From the NCBI GenBank assembly GCA_964487925.1, contig CAZASZ010000001.1, forward strand, positions 18,641 through 82,640: a DNA stretch of 64,000 nt, read 5' to 3'. A program made the position numbers and the translations under genes. This DNA is from RI-283 sp964487925 (lineage in GTDB: Bacteria; Pseudomonadota; Gammaproteobacteria; SZUA-140). Below the pieces are notes generated by a model, which saw only the letters and a program-made list of their open reading frames with translations, did not search any database and had not been told where the DNA came from. Positions 1 to 9,053 of this stretch are shown here, piece after piece (position 1 is the stretch's first letter; every line of letters starts with the position of its first letter).

Positions 1-837
1 ATCGCTTACCGCGAGGCCGGAATCAACCGGCTATCGATAGGCGTTCAAAGCTTCGCCTCCGATGCACTGCAACGCATCGGCAGAATTCATGGCCCTTCAG
101 AGGCCGTCGCGGCTTGTCAGGAGGCTGCGGAAGCGGGATTTTCCGGCTGGAACGTCGATCTGATGTTCGGCCTACCCGATCAGGGGTCCGAGGCTGCACT
201 GTCAGACCTGACTCAGGCGATCGATCTGGCGCCAAGCCATATCTCTTACTATCAGCTAACCGTAGAACCGAACACTTTATTCCATCACTCGCCCCCCCTG
301 CTCCCAGAGGACGAGACGCTGTGGATCATGCAGATTCAGGGGCAACGGATACTACGGGATGCAGGTTACGATCAATATGAGGTCTCGGCCTACGCCCGGG
401 CCGGGCAGCGCTGCCGCCACAACTTGAACTACTGGGGCTTTGGCGACTACATCGGGATCGGGGCCGGAGCTCATGGCAAGATCAGCTTGGCGAACGAACA
501 GCGGATACGGCGCTATGCCAAACAACGCCGCCCCGAGACCTATATGCGCACAGCGGGCACACCGAAATGTACGATCAATCCGCGTTATCTAAACGTGGCT
601 GACACGATCTTCGAGTTCATGCTGAACGCCTTTCGGCTCAACGAGGGATTTACCGAGGAACAGTTCAGAAGTCGCACAGGTCTGCTGGACACGCGAATCA
701 TCGACCCTGGTTTGGACAGAGCACGGGCCCTAGGTCTGATTGAAAATGCGCACGGCGCTATCCGCGCATCCGAGCTAGGCCGCCGTCACCTCAACGAGTT
801 GTTGCTGCTCTTTCTACCTGACACCCCGTCCGTCTGA
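1..837 (+). CDS. hemW: HemW-like radical SAM heme chaperone, 3' part
   Basis: The reading frame is open from the first base of the window, so the 5' part, including the radical SAM CxxxCxxC motif, lies outside. The visible 278 residues carry HemW hallmarks: RLSIGVQSF near residue 10, NVDLMFGLPDQ near residue 53, and the C-terminal region with a YEVSAYAR and HNLNYW block followed by GIGAGAHGK. HemW is related to the oxygen-independent coproporphyrinogen III oxidase HemN and is thought to insert heme into respiratory enzymes. The stop TGA is followed after 27 bases by the convergent end of the next gene. The protein lacks the extra HemN features visible in true HemN C-termini, but HemN cannot be fully excluded without the N-terminus. 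Confidence 0.9.
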   Translation: MAYREAGINRLSIGVQSFASDALQRIGRIHGPSEAVAACQEAAEAGFSGWNVDLMFGLPDQGSEAALSDLTQAIDLAPSHISYYQLTVEPNTLFHHSPPLLPEDETLWIMQIQGQRILRDAGYDQYEVSAYARAGQRCRHNLNYWGFGDYIGIGAGAHGKISLANEQRIRRYAKQRRPETYMRTAGTPKCTINPRYLNVADTIFEFMLNAFRLNEGFTEEQFRSRTGLLDTRIIDPGLDRARALGLIENAHGAIRASELGRRHLNELLLLFLPDTPSV

Positions 838-864
838 GTGGGCGGGGAATTCCTGACTAACGCA

Positions 865-1866
865 CTAAAAATACATGGTCACACGCACACCAAACCGAAA
901 ACCATCGAATCGTAAATTGATAGGGCGATAAAAATTCTCCCGTGTCGTGATGTCACGGACGTCTTCGGGAGTCGCCGTGGGACTAAGATAGGACAGGTTT
1001 CCATTACCCGTAGCGAGGCCCGGTAGTCCGGTCAGATCCGCCTGATCGTTGTCGGCCAAGTCGTTGGTGAACTTGACATCCCTGATCTGAAAGTCCCGGT
1101 CGCCCATCAGATAACCGCCCTCGATACCCAAGGAAAACCAGTCTGTCAGCATCCATTCGACGCCGCCCCCGATCTGCGCCATGAAGACAGATGCCGTCTG
1201 CCCCTGCATCACGAGATCACGCCGCACCCCGAGGAGATCGGGAATTGGGCTCTCTACAAACCGAAAGACAAAGTCCTCTCGATAATCAATATCGAAAACC
1301 TCGTGCAGGGATAGGCGGCTATACAGCTTCAACTTGCCCTCGGTGCGAAAATCATGGCGCCACCCGAAGGTGTATTCGGTGTAGGAAATACGACCGCGCC
1401 GTTCGCTGTCCACCACGTTTCTCGCAAAATACTGCTGCAACGGCAAATTTCCCTGAGTGACGTTCAGTGCGGTCTTCTCCCAAGACCCCAAACCGAAGAT
1501 CAGCGCGTTCCGTGGCGTCGCATGCCAGGCAAACTCGAAGGCTCCATAAACGCCGATTTTGACCGGTTCGACTCGGTTGCTGTAGACGAACGGGATGATC
1601 TCGCTCTTGTTCGTATCTACGACCTGAGAATCCGAAGACGTCGTTTGGCCACCTTCGCGGATAAGCACGGTCGCATCACCGAGCAGATCGGCCTGAAGGA
1701 GGCCATCATCAACTGCATTGAGCTGAGGCAGGTGCCCCCCCAGAACCAGGGAAAAGCTCCAATAGGGATCTTCGTCCGCGAAACACAGCGACGGACTCAA
1801 CAGCGCCAGGGCGACAACAGTCCTCCCAACGCGACCGGAGCACCATTGGACGCGCTTAGGTTGCAT
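865..1866 (-). CDS. Predicted outer-membrane beta-barrel protein
   Basis: This protein of about 333 residues has a basic N-terminus and hydrophobic stretch (VVALALLSPSLCFA) that looks like a Sec signal peptide ending at an A-x-A-like site before DEDPYW. It ends in FRFGVRVTMYF, with the C-terminal Phe typical of outer-membrane barrels, and contains many alternating aromatic and polar strands. I place the start at the ATG at 1866, preceded by GGAG at 4-base spacing. The frame also extends to a GTG at 1902, which would give 12 extra residues and lacks a clear ribosome-binding site. It follows the RND exporter gene on the same strand, so it may act with it. The exact family is not recognised; it resembles the opacity/OmpW-type small barrels only in general design. 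Confidence 0.6.
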   Translation of the reverse strand: MQPKRVQWCSGRVGRTVVALALLSPSLCFADEDPYWSFSLVLGGHLPQLNAVDDGLLQADLLGDATVLIREGGQTTSSDSQVVDTNKSEIIPFVYSNRVEPVKIGVYGAFEFAWHATPRNALIFGLGSWEKTALNVTQGNLPLQQYFARNVVDSERRGRISYTEYTFGWRHDFRTEGKLKLYSRLSLHEVFDIDYREDFVFRFVESPIPDLLGVRRDLVMQGQTASVFMAQIGGGVEWMLTDWFSLGIEGGYLMGDRDFQIRDVKFTNDLADNDQADLTGLPGLATGNGNLSYLSPTATPEDVRDITTRENFYRPINLRFDGFRFGVRVTMYF

Positions 1867-1921
1867 CAAACTCCGACCCATTACAATGACCATGGAGCCC
1901 ACTATGCATCATTATCTGGCC

Positions 1922-4498
1922 TTAGCCGCCCTTGCCCTGCAGTCGCCCTATGGCCCGAAAATGGGGCTTGAAATAGGACAGTGTCAGGGGCAAGACCAAC
2001 AGCGCTGCGACGCAAGAGGCCACCATATAGGTGGCGACGAAATAGCCCAGTTTTGCATTGGGCGGAAATTGTGAAAGCCCGAGAATCAGGAAGCCTGCAG
2101 TCACAACCGCCGCATTGAAGACGATCGGCTTTCCGACGCCCCGTACGGCTGACAACGTGGCCTTGTCGGCGTCCGCCTTGCGTTCACGGTCATAGGCGTA
2201 CCGATAGACAAAATGGACGGCGTAATCGACACCCACACCGATTGCCACGCCAGCCGCCAGTACTGTGGAGACATCGAGCGGAATCCCTAACCAACCCGCA
2301 CCGCCTGCGACCCAAAGGGTCGTCAAGGCGACAGGAAGGACTGTGAATATGGCGGCTACCGGCGACCGAAATAACAACATCGCCACCAGAAATATACCGA
2401 CCTTCGAGAGCATGATCGCCATGACCTGACTCTTGATCAGGAGGTCGGCCCATATATAGGCATTATTGGCCGATCCGGCAAAATTGACGGTAACCCCCGT
2501 CCCTGCGAATTCCTGCTTAGCAAACGCACGCACGTCATTGATCACCGCCATAAGTCGCTGAGTGTGATCTGTCTTGATCGCAAAGGTGATATTGGCCCGC
2601 TGGTCATTATAGTCGATGACGGAATTGAGCAGCTCCGGGCGCCCCGATAGCGACAATAGATAAAAATAGGCGCCGACCTCTTCCGCGCTGGTCGGTAATA
2701 CATCGTATTTAGGATCATCTGCGTGAAAGGTCTTGTTCGTACTCTTTAGATAATCCACGATCGAGAGCGCCCCGCCGACATCGGGCTTCGCCTTCATGAA
2801 GTCCTGCATGCGCTCAATTTTCTTGAGCAGCTCCGGCGATTTGAGACCACCTTCCTGCTGACTGTCCAGAACCACATTCAAGAAAACCGTGCCGTTGAAT
2901 TTTTCATTAAGCACAGTATTCGACAGTTCGACCTCACTGCCCTTTTTGAAATCGCTGATCCAGCTCGAGTCGACATAGAGTCGCGTGGCGCCAATGCCCA
3001 GCAATACCGTCACCAAGGTAATCACAATCCCGGATATCGCGCGCTTCTCCATCAGCATGCGCGCAAGAGCGGTCAGGACACGCGTGATCAATCCAGCCTC
3101 GGAATGCACGCGCATAGAGCGCCGACGCTGCAGATAGGAACTGACATGTGGTTTGAGTATGGTCAGCGCCGCAGGCATCAGCAGAACCGAGACCAGCCAA
3201 CAAAACAAGATACCGAGTGCGGTAAAAACACCGAATATACGGAACGGGGGCATCTCCGCCCACCAGAGCGAAAGGAAACCGGCACCCGTCGTCAACGTAG
3301 TCACGAGCAGGGGCACACCGAGCTTACTCATGAGCTGCGCCACGATGACACGATTGTCCTTGTGCTTGCCATCGATGACAATGTCTTCATAGTGACTCAA
3401 TATGTGCAAGGCATCGCCGATACCTACCGCCACGAGGATGACCGGCAACATCGTGGAAATCGTATATAGGGGGACACCCAAGGCCGCCATCAGCCCCATG
3501 GTCCAGGTTATCGAAATCGCGACCACGAGCAAGGGCAACAAGACCCCGCGCAGATTGCGAAACAGGAAAAACAATACGACGACAACCGTAATTGTCAGGA
3601 GCGGGATCATGAGCTTGGTGTCCTTAAGCGCATATTGCCCCGAGGTCACCTCGATGACCGGGCGACCGGCCATATAGAAATAATCACCATTACCGGCCGG
3701 GCGATCGCTTATCTCTGAATCACCCCACCATTGCTGACCACCGGACGAGGGCCATTCACCGTCCTTGCCCTCTTTCTTGGCCTCTGTCTTCTTCGTATCG
3801 GTAGCCGACTTATCGCCTGAGGCGCCCGACTGACCCTGGGTCCATTTATTGCCCTTCCAGTCGCCCCCACCATTGCCAGGCCAGGCGTCACCGCTTGCAC
3901 CGTTAGCCGCGCCCTGCGCGAGCTCTCCCGAAAGGATCCCCTTGATCTGAAAATACGACTGATAGCGGTTGTTGATACCTTCCTTGATCTTGGCGCGGAT
4001 CATGGTTGCCTTCCCGTCCGCTGAAACCAGATTGCCGACGAAGAGATCGGGATGGGAGTAGACACGCGCCTTGAGCGCCTCCATACCGGCATCATCGGTA
4101 GGGACAGATGGCATGAGGGGCACGTTGTTGATGGCCTCATCGGTACCACTAAAGATCGACGCGGTCGCTAGGGAATCAACGTCGAGCTCGCGATAGGCCG
4201 CCACACCCGGGAGCTTGGCAATCTTGCTCGTGATCCTGGCGACTCGCTCCAAGGTATCCTTGTTGAACACACCCTTTTCGTTGACGATCGCGATAATAAT
4301 GGCGTCCCTCGCCCCAAATACGTCCGCGACATAGGCGTCATATTTGATTGCCGGGTGATCCTTTGGGAAATAGACACGGGCATCGGTTTCCCATTTCAGA
4401 CCGTCAAACTGCGCTAAAGCGGCGATCGTCAAAACGGCAACGATGGCAAGCGTCACCGCAGGAAATCGAATTGGCAGGCTATGGAACCATTTCAACAT
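1922..4498 (-). CDS. RND superfamily (MMPL-type) exporter with Trp-rich insert
   Basis: This 858-residue protein has the two-fold layout of the MMPL/RND family: TM1 at about residues 10-30, a large periplasmic domain, TM2-6 from about 297, a second periplasmic domain from about 510 and TM8-12 near the end (VGVDYAVHFVYRYA is the conserved segment of the second TM bundle, VGIGDALHILSHYED its counterpart in the first). Proteins of this type export hydrophobic molecules or lipids using the proton gradient. Residues about 195-272 are a low-complexity insert in the first periplasmic domain, rich in Gly, Trp and Lys, containing WPGN, DWKGNKW, GEWPSSGG and QQWWGD. Very similar motifs occur in the ABC ATPase at 10363. 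Its neighbours, a DUF1302-type and a LolA-like protein, are usual partners of this exporter class. Confidence 0.85.
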   Translation of the reverse strand: MLKWFHSLPIRFPAVTLAIVAVLTIAALAQFDGLKWETDARVYFPKDHPAIKYDAYVADVFGARDAIIIAIVNEKGVFNKDTLERVARITSKIAKLPGVAAYRELDVDSLATASIFSGTDEAINNVPLMPSVPTDDAGMEALKARVYSHPDLFVGNLVSADGKATMIRAKIKEGINNRYQSYFQIKGILSGELAQGAANGASGDAWPGNGGGDWKGNKWTQGQSGASGDKSATDTKKTEAKKEGKDGEWPSSGGQQWWGDSEISDRPAGNGDYFYMAGRPVIEVTSGQYALKDTKLMIPLLTITVVVVLFFLFRNLRGVLLPLLVVAISITWTMGLMAALGVPLYTISTMLPVILVAVGIGDALHILSHYEDIVIDGKHKDNRVIVAQLMSKLGVPLLVTTLTTGAGFLSLWWAEMPPFRIFGVFTALGILFCWLVSVLLMPAALTILKPHVSSYLQRRRSMRVHSEAGLITRVLTALARMLMEKRAISGIVITLVTVLLGIGATRLYVDSSWISDFKKGSEVELSNTVLNEKFNGTVFLNVVLDSQQEGGLKSPELLKKIERMQDFMKAKPDVGGALSIVDYLKSTNKTFHADDPKYDVLPTSAEEVGAYFYLLSLSGRPELLNSVIDYNDQRANITFAIKTDHTQRLMAVINDVRAFAKQEFAGTGVTVNFAGSANNAYIWADLLIKSQVMAIMLSKVGIFLVAMLLFRSPVAAIFTVLPVALTTLWVAGGAGWLGIPLDVSTVLAAGVAIGVGVDYAVHFVYRYAYDRERKADADKATLSAVRGVGKPIVFNAAVVTAGFLILGLSQFPPNAKLGYFVATYMVASCVAALLVLPLTLSYFKPHFRAIGRLQGKGG
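3683..3916 (-). repeat. Trp/Gly-rich insert of the RND exporter
   Basis: This segment codes for residues about 195-272 of the RND protein. It contains two close W-x-G-N units (WPGN and WKGNKW) followed by a Lys/Thr/Glu-rich linker and then GEWPSSGG and QQWWGD. The composition is unlike the rest of the protein, and such an insert is not a standard part of MMPL exporters. It should face the periplasm because it lies between TM1 and TM2. Confidence 0.7.
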
Positions 4499-4711
4499 GT
4501 TCTTCCCCTTATCATTAAAGTGGCGATCTGTAACAGCTCAACAATAACGGCATTACTCGTAATTGATGCGGCCAGATTGGTGCAACTCATACATGGCCAA
4601 CAGCGGTGTCTCCCCGCGTGACGCATTGCTACGGCCGACTAACCCGGCATTTGGATTTATGCCCGGTCAAAATCTACAATCCGCTGGCCGCATATGCCCG
4701 TTCCATTTCCA

Positions 4712-6346
4712 TCAGAACGTATATTTGAATTCCATGAACAAGCGATCATTGTCACGAAAGTTTCCTATGAACTGAAACTGCTGAGTGATCGCAAAGATAT
4801 CCGTGGCCTTGCCATTCCGTGTCCCCACGCCGAGTTGCGAACGCTTCCCATAAAACAGATCAAATCCCGTCGACACCTGAACATGTCCGGTCACATCAAA
4901 CGTGACCTTGGGTTTCAGGTATACCTCTTGCTGATTGAATAGGACGATGGCCAATAAGGTGAACACCGCGTTATCTTCCGGCATCGGATGGCGGACAAAC
5001 AGATTAAAGCTCGTGTCAAACTTGTCCTGGATTAACGCCTTATCATAATTCAAGATGATCCATTGCATGATCCCCGGCGAAAAATCGGTCTTCCACAGGC
5101 TGAAGTCCAGACCAACTCCCCAGCGGATATGATTGCGCCGAAGCTCACCCAAGTTATCAATAAAACCGTCATTGTCTCGGTCTACAATACCGAGACCAAA
5201 ATATTTGTCCTTTACGTAGGCGAACTCGCCCTTGATCACCTGGCCATAGAACGGACGCTGAAAGGTGCTGCCCAAGATATGGATTCGAGTATATTTTGGC
5301 GTAAATGGATTGAGTCCGGTGAGATCTGGGTTATCGATAAGGATATGCCGAAACACCACCGGGAAGTCATCCCAAGTATAGAAATAGCTAAGGGTAAGAT
5401 CGGTGTCCAAGATCGTCTTTTGTATCTTGAAACCCAATTCACTGTTTTCCAGCTTGTAGTTCTCTGGGTAAGTGGTCCCGGGCACGGTCTGCAAGAGTTC
5501 CCACTCCGAACCGGAAGGCGCTGGTCTATGGAATTTTAACTCGGGTATGAATATTAACTGGTAGTTGGTCGAATCACCGTAATAGTCAAGCTTCGCTGAC
5601 CACAGCGGAATACGATAGTCAATGAGGTCAGGCAGGATCAGTTCGCGAAAATTCATCGGGTTGATCTCATCGACGATGCGGACTCCAGTCAATACACCCC
5701 AAATAATGTATTGCTTGCCGAGGCGCAGGTCGTAGTTGTCACCGAACACATCCAGGTAAAGCTCGCGAAACGTGGCGACCGAGGAATCCTTTTCCTCCTG
5801 CAGTCCCTCTATGAAATTCAGCGGTTGCAGCGAGTCCCGCTCGGCCCTCGCGGTGATTGTATCGTAGTCGAAGAACTGGTAGACACTGTCCACATAGGCC
5901 CAGGCGCTGGCGCCAATCTCGTAGGTGTCGTTGATAGCATAACGACCCTTGAGATAGACGATGTTGCGCATCTTGGTGAATGAGCGCGGCTCCTTGAAAC
6001 GATAGGCGGTCTCGTTCTTGAGATAACCGCTGAGGTGAAGGGTGTCGCTGAAATCCTTGAGTTTGGTAAAGCCATCTTCCCAAATCGAACCGTTCCACGG
6101 TCTTGGTGAAATCAGACCGTTCTCCCAGATTGAAGTGGTCTTGGGCTTTGGTTTAATCGGGCCGGGTTCCACGATCACGGTGTTCGCAGGCTTTGGTTTG
6201 ATCAGACCGCTCTCCCAGATCGATGCTGCTTGCGCAGGTTTTTTCGCGGCGCAAAACAGTAGGACGACGAGCGTCACGGGGAAACTATAAGTAAGGAAGA
6301 GTCGATATTTGGAGCGCAAGTTACCCACTAGCCTGTAGAATGCCAA
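4712..6346 (-). CDS. DUF1302-type outer-membrane protein with N-terminal repeats
   Basis: This protein of up to 544 residues starts with a hydrophobic signal region (SFPVTLVVLLFCAAKKPAQA) and continues into a long barrel-like sequence of the DUF1302 type, with blocks such as REILPD-like RELILPDLIDYRIP, LRLGKQYIIWG and a terminal FMEFKYTF. DUF1302 proteins are commonly encoded next to an RND exporter and a LolA-like protein, exactly as here, and are thought to form part of an envelope lipid or hydrophobic-compound export path. Between signal peptide and barrel (residues about 42-101) lie four 15-residue repeats. The longest frame begins at a TTG at 6346; a GTG at 6328 is also possible, and neither has a strong ribosome-binding site, so the start is uncertain. 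Confidence 0.75.
   Translation of the reverse strand: MAFYRLVGNLRSKYRLFLTYSFPVTLVVLLFCAAKKPAQAASIWESGLIKPKPANTVIVEPGPIKPKPKTTSIWENGLISPRPWNGSIWEDGFTKLKDFSDTLHLSGYLKNETAYRFKEPRSFTKMRNIVYLKGRYAINDTYEIGASAWAYVDSVYQFFDYDTITARAERDSLQPLNFIEGLQEEKDSSVATFRELYLDVFGDNYDLRLGKQYIIWGVLTGVRIVDEINPMNFRELILPDLIDYRIPLWSAKLDYYGDSTNYQLIFIPELKFHRPAPSGSEWELLQTVPGTTYPENYKLENSELGFKIQKTILDTDLTLSYFYTWDDFPVVFRHILIDNPDLTGLNPFTPKYTRIHILGSTFQRPFYGQVIKGEFAYVKDKYFGLGIVDRDNDGFIDNLGELRRNHIRWGVGLDFSLWKTDFSPGIMQWIILNYDKALIQDKFDTSFNLFVRHPMPEDNAVFTLLAIVLFNQQEVYLKPKVTFDVTGHVQVSTGFDLFYGKRSQLGVGTRNGKATDIFAITQQFQFIGNFRDNDRLFMEFKYTF
6044..6223 (-). repeat. Four 45-bp tandem repeats coding for 15-residue units
   Basis: Residues 42, 57, 72 and 87 of the DUF1302-type protein each begin a 15-residue unit: SIWESGLIKPKP, VIVEPGPIKPKP, SIWENGLISPRP and SIWEDGFTKLKD, each followed by a three-residue linker. 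The exact 45-base period indicates tandem duplication. The units lie just after the predicted signal peptide, so they would be periplasmic. Confidence 0.8.
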
Positions 6347-6512
6347 GAGAGATCGCGGTTCATGGCCTATTTATCCGCAGCATGCCAGTATACCTGAAGT
6401 CACTTAGTCAATACTTAACCAGGTGGCCGCCTCAGAGGTAGGTAGACGACGAGTAAATACGACGCGGGGAAGCGCTTACACCATGTAATGCTGCACTCAC
6501 CCAATATCATGG

Positions 6513-6574
6513 CGCCGGGGACCATTGACCCCGGCGAGACGTACGCGTGAGCGGGCAATGGCTACATCGCCCGC
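6513..6574 (-). other. Two hairpins between the LolA-like and DUF1302-type genes
   Basis: Bases 6551-6574 form a GCGGGC/GCCCGC stem with further ATG/CAT pairs, and 6513-6536 form a perfect CGCCGGGG/CCCCGGCG stem. Neither is followed by a T tract on the minus strand, so they are not classical terminators. They could stabilise the 3' end of the LolA-like message or partly attenuate reading into the next gene. Confidence 0.5.
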
Positions 6575-6603
6575 ACCGCGATAACTAGTCTGGCCGCAAC
6601 GCC

Positions 6604-7461
6604 TTACCGGACTCCGCGCTTCATGGTGCGCTCGGTAAACAGACGGTGGCTAAGATCGACGTCGATCTCGACGTCGCGGATCTCGAATACCGACGTGTGA
6701 CCGGATTGAAGGTTGTCTATCGTCGCGCGATCCCACACCCAGGCATTATCAACCTTCTGCCAGGACATCTTTTGCACTTTGAGCAGCGCGCCATGGGTAT
6801 CAAAGTACTCGATACGGGTCTTGTTGCAGTCTTTCCAGTCAGGTGCGGCCTGGTACCAAGAGACCTCCTTGCTGTATAGGGGACTTTCGCCGCTCGGTAT
6901 CGTCTCAATGACATAATACGTCTTACCGTCGGCCTGCTCCTCACGCAACAGACTATGCGTATCGTCCTCTGGCAGATGCGTATCGATATCATAATAGGTC
7001 ATCTCGGAACCGAGGAAGCTGTCCCCAGGGTCACGCACGGACACCCTGCGAATGGTCTTCAGGCTGGGTAGATAAAGCCACTGTTCCGCACTCCGATGGA
7101 GCTTGGGCAGATAGTTCCAGCGCATAAATGCCGTCCCCTTGGCGTCCAGCGGAAACTCGGTGAACAGGACCATTTTGTCGAGGATATCGTCTTCGCCCTT
7201 GTTATCGATCCAATAGCGACGATAGACGCGGCGTTTCTCGTTCCCCTCGGCGTCACGCAGTATTACGGTCATTCGGCTACGCTGATCCTTGCCAAGCGGG
7301 GTCCCGATATCGCAACGCTGAATAATCTCACCCGGAGAAGGCGCTGCGGCAACGGCCTGGCCGTTGAACACAAGCAACGCCGCGATTGCCGCGACGCCAG
7401 CCGACAGCCTCCGTAAAATATTGTTGGATGGCAACGGATTTGGGGTCAATCTGCAATTCAT
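6604..7461 (-). CDS. LolA-like outer membrane lipoprotein-sorting protein
   Basis: The 285-residue product has a signal peptide (AGVAAIAALLVFNGQAVA) and the features of the LolA_like family often annotated as outer membrane lipoprotein-sorting protein: an RMTVILRDAEGNEKRR strand segment, the LPKLHRSAEQWLYLP and LGSEMTYYDI blocks and a KEVSWYQ segment. Family members have the LolA half-barrel fold and are nearly always beside MMPL-type exporters. The ATG at 7461 is preceded by AGGAG at 8-base spacing, which makes it a better start than a frame-extending codon at 7506. The gene precedes the DUF1302-type gene on the same strand, with 257 bases between them, and forms the periplasmic element of this envelope block. 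Confidence 0.85.
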   Translation of the reverse strand: MNCRLTPNPLPSNNILRRLSAGVAAIAALLVFNGQAVAAAPSPGEIIQRCDIGTPLGKDQRSRMTVILRDAEGNEKRRVYRRYWIDNKGEDDILDKMVLFTEFPLDAKGTAFMRWNYLPKLHRSAEQWLYLPSLKTIRRVSVRDPGDSFLGSEMTYYDIDTHLPEDDTHSLLREEQADGKTYYVIETIPSGESPLYSKEVSWYQAAPDWKDCNKTRIEYFDTHGALLKVQKMSWQKVDNAWVWDRATIDNLQSGHTSVFEIRDVEIDVDLSHRLFTERTMKRGVR

Positions 7462-7630
7462 CGTTTGGGCTCCTGATTTCAGCTCGATGTCGGATAGGCA
7501 ATACAAAAACGGAAGATATCACAACCTTGGGGCCGGGTCACGATCGTGCAGGGCCCATTGGTTGCGCTCGTCATAGTAGCGGCATCACCACCATATGACT
7601 TTGAGGATACTCCGACAAAAAACGGAAAAT

Positions 7631-7654
7631 AAAAAAGGGGGGCCGAAGCCCCCC
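7631..7654 (-). terminator. Rho-independent terminator of the secreted-protein gene
   Basis: On the minus strand a GGGGGGC/GCCCCCC stem closes a TTCG tetraloop and is followed by six T. It lies 57 bases after the stop of the 7711-8754 gene and also separates it from the LolA-like gene downstream. Confidence 0.9.
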
Positions 7655-7710
7655 TCTCAATACTTCCCCACACGTTAGGTACGCGTGGCGATCATCAGGT
7701 CAAGAAGACC

Positions 7711-8754
7711 TTAGAACGCTGCAAAAGGATCCGGCAGTGAAGTATTGGTGTAGGCGGGCGTGTAGAAGCTCGCCGGGCTTGCACTGACCTGAGAGTCAAC
7801 ACCAGCACCACCGCCAGTGGTCTCGTTAGCGAAATCACGGAGACCAAAAGCCATGCTACCCGCAGCGGAACCCGTTGCGCCGTTACCGATCGTCTGACCA
7901 ATCATCGTGTTGATGATGGAGTCACCAGCAGACCAACCCAGGGTTGTTGCAGTCGGATGGTTGGCATTACCTGCAGCCACTGTGAACTTTCCGTGACGTT
8001 CATTCAAAGTGAAGTTCTGCGTGATGCTGGCACCAGAATCAGACAGAGTAGCAATCTGGTCCACTTGAACACCACTCAGAGCAGCAGCAGCGGCATTGGC
8101 ATCAGCATATTTGCCGGTGTCAACAGCTGTGATCGACGCGGCCTCAACGTTGAAGTTCTCGAACTTGAACGCGTTGGTGTAAGTCGAATCAAAGGCATTG
8201 TTGGTGATAACCATGTCGGTGAAGGTACCGTCATGACCCTGGGTGCCGACAAGACCGTTACGCTCGTCGAAGTTGAAGGTCGTGTCGAAGCTGGACCCCA
8301 GATCGTTAACACCCTGGTCCAAGTGGATCCTGGCGGAAGTCGTGCTGCCGACGTCTTCGAAGTTGCCGGTCAGCAACTTGGCGTTGCTGGTGAACTGCTC
8401 ACCGGAAACGGTCTCGACCAAACTCTGCTTGTCAGCGATACCGCTGGCGCCAGAAGACGCACCCATCTGAACATAGGACTCATCGGTGAAACCACTGGCG
8501 CCATCCATAATGACGGTGTGGATCAGGGTGTCGCCAGCGCCATTAACGCACTGTTCCTGAAGGAAACCACCTTCGTTGATACCCGCACTAGCACAGGTCA
8601 GACCAGAGCTGGTGGTGATGGTGCCAGCAGTGCCCGGATCAAGCGTACTGGTACCGAAGGTGCCGACGGCAACCGCCGGAGCGGCGAAGCTAGCAACCGG
8701 AGCGGCAAACAGAGCTGCGGCGGCGGCGACTTTAACTGCATTACGAATCTTCAT
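7711..8754 (-). CDS. Secreted protein of unknown function
   Basis: This 347-residue protein starts with a clear signal peptide (AVKVAAAAALFAAPVASFA) and continues with a sequence rich in Ala, Gly, Ser, Thr and Asn with only two Cys. I do not recognise a family. Internal similarity is visible: TTFNFDERNG and TQNFTLNERHG, and GDTLIHTVI and GDSIINTMI, which suggests a duplicated beta-rich domain. It ends in PDPFAAF. The start is the ATG at 8754 with AAGGGG upstream. Its own terminator, a palindrome in the promoter region and the simple composition suggest an abundant, independently transcribed exported protein such as a surface or matrix component. It lies between the LolA-like gene and tsaD. 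Confidence 0.75.
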   Translation of the reverse strand: MKIRNAVKVAAAAALFAAPVASFAAPAVAVGTFGTSTLDPGTAGTITTSSGLTCASAGINEGGFLQEQCVNGAGDTLIHTVIMDGASGFTDESYVQMGASSGASGIADKQSLVETVSGEQFTSNAKLLTGNFEDVGSTTSARIHLDQGVNDLGSSFDTTFNFDERNGLVGTQGHDGTFTDMVITNNAFDSTYTNAFKFENFNVEAASITAVDTGKYADANAAAAALSGVQVDQIATLSDSGASITQNFTLNERHGKFTVAAGNANHPTATTLGWSAGDSIINTMIGQTIGNGATGSAAGSMAFGLRDFANETTGGGAGVDSQVSASPASFYTPAYTNTSLPDPFAAF

Positions 8755-8788
8755 ATTTAAAACCCCTTATCTAATTGGATATCGGATG

Positions 8789-8811
8789 TTTAGTAGTCAC
8801 TCCCTACTAAA
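8789..8811 (-). promoter_or_regulatory. Inverted repeat upstream of the secreted-protein gene
   Basis: A perfect 8-base inverted repeat (TTTAGTAG and CTACTAAA with 7 bases between) lies 35-57 bases upstream of the ATG at 8754. It could be an operator or a 5' UTR hairpin. The rest of the 299-base space up to tsaD is AT-rich and holds no gene that I can see. Confidence 0.5.
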
Positions 8812-9053
8812 ATCCCTCTTAATGTTCATTCATCCTTGCTTTCCCCTGCTTATTCTTCTTCTTAGCGCATGCCGGAAAGTGGGGTAAATAATAACTTAGC
8901 GCAAGGGTATGTGTCAAACCCTACCCGTCCCCTCGCCCCGTTTTTAAAGGTGTTTTTGCTTAAATAAACCTTAAGAATCGGATTTGACCGTATTAGCACT
9001 GTATTCCCCAGGAACTTTTCCTTGCTCGAATAACATCCAGTGATATAGCGGCC

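Noticed and set aside
1354..1971. 205-codon plus-strand frame opposite the outer-membrane protein gene
   Set aside because: It is antisense to a well-supported gene and shows no recognisable domain.
6604..7630. Possible tRNA-like or riboswitch structures in the short intergenic spaces of the envelope block
   Set aside because: Only simple hairpins were visible and none matched a known RNA family.
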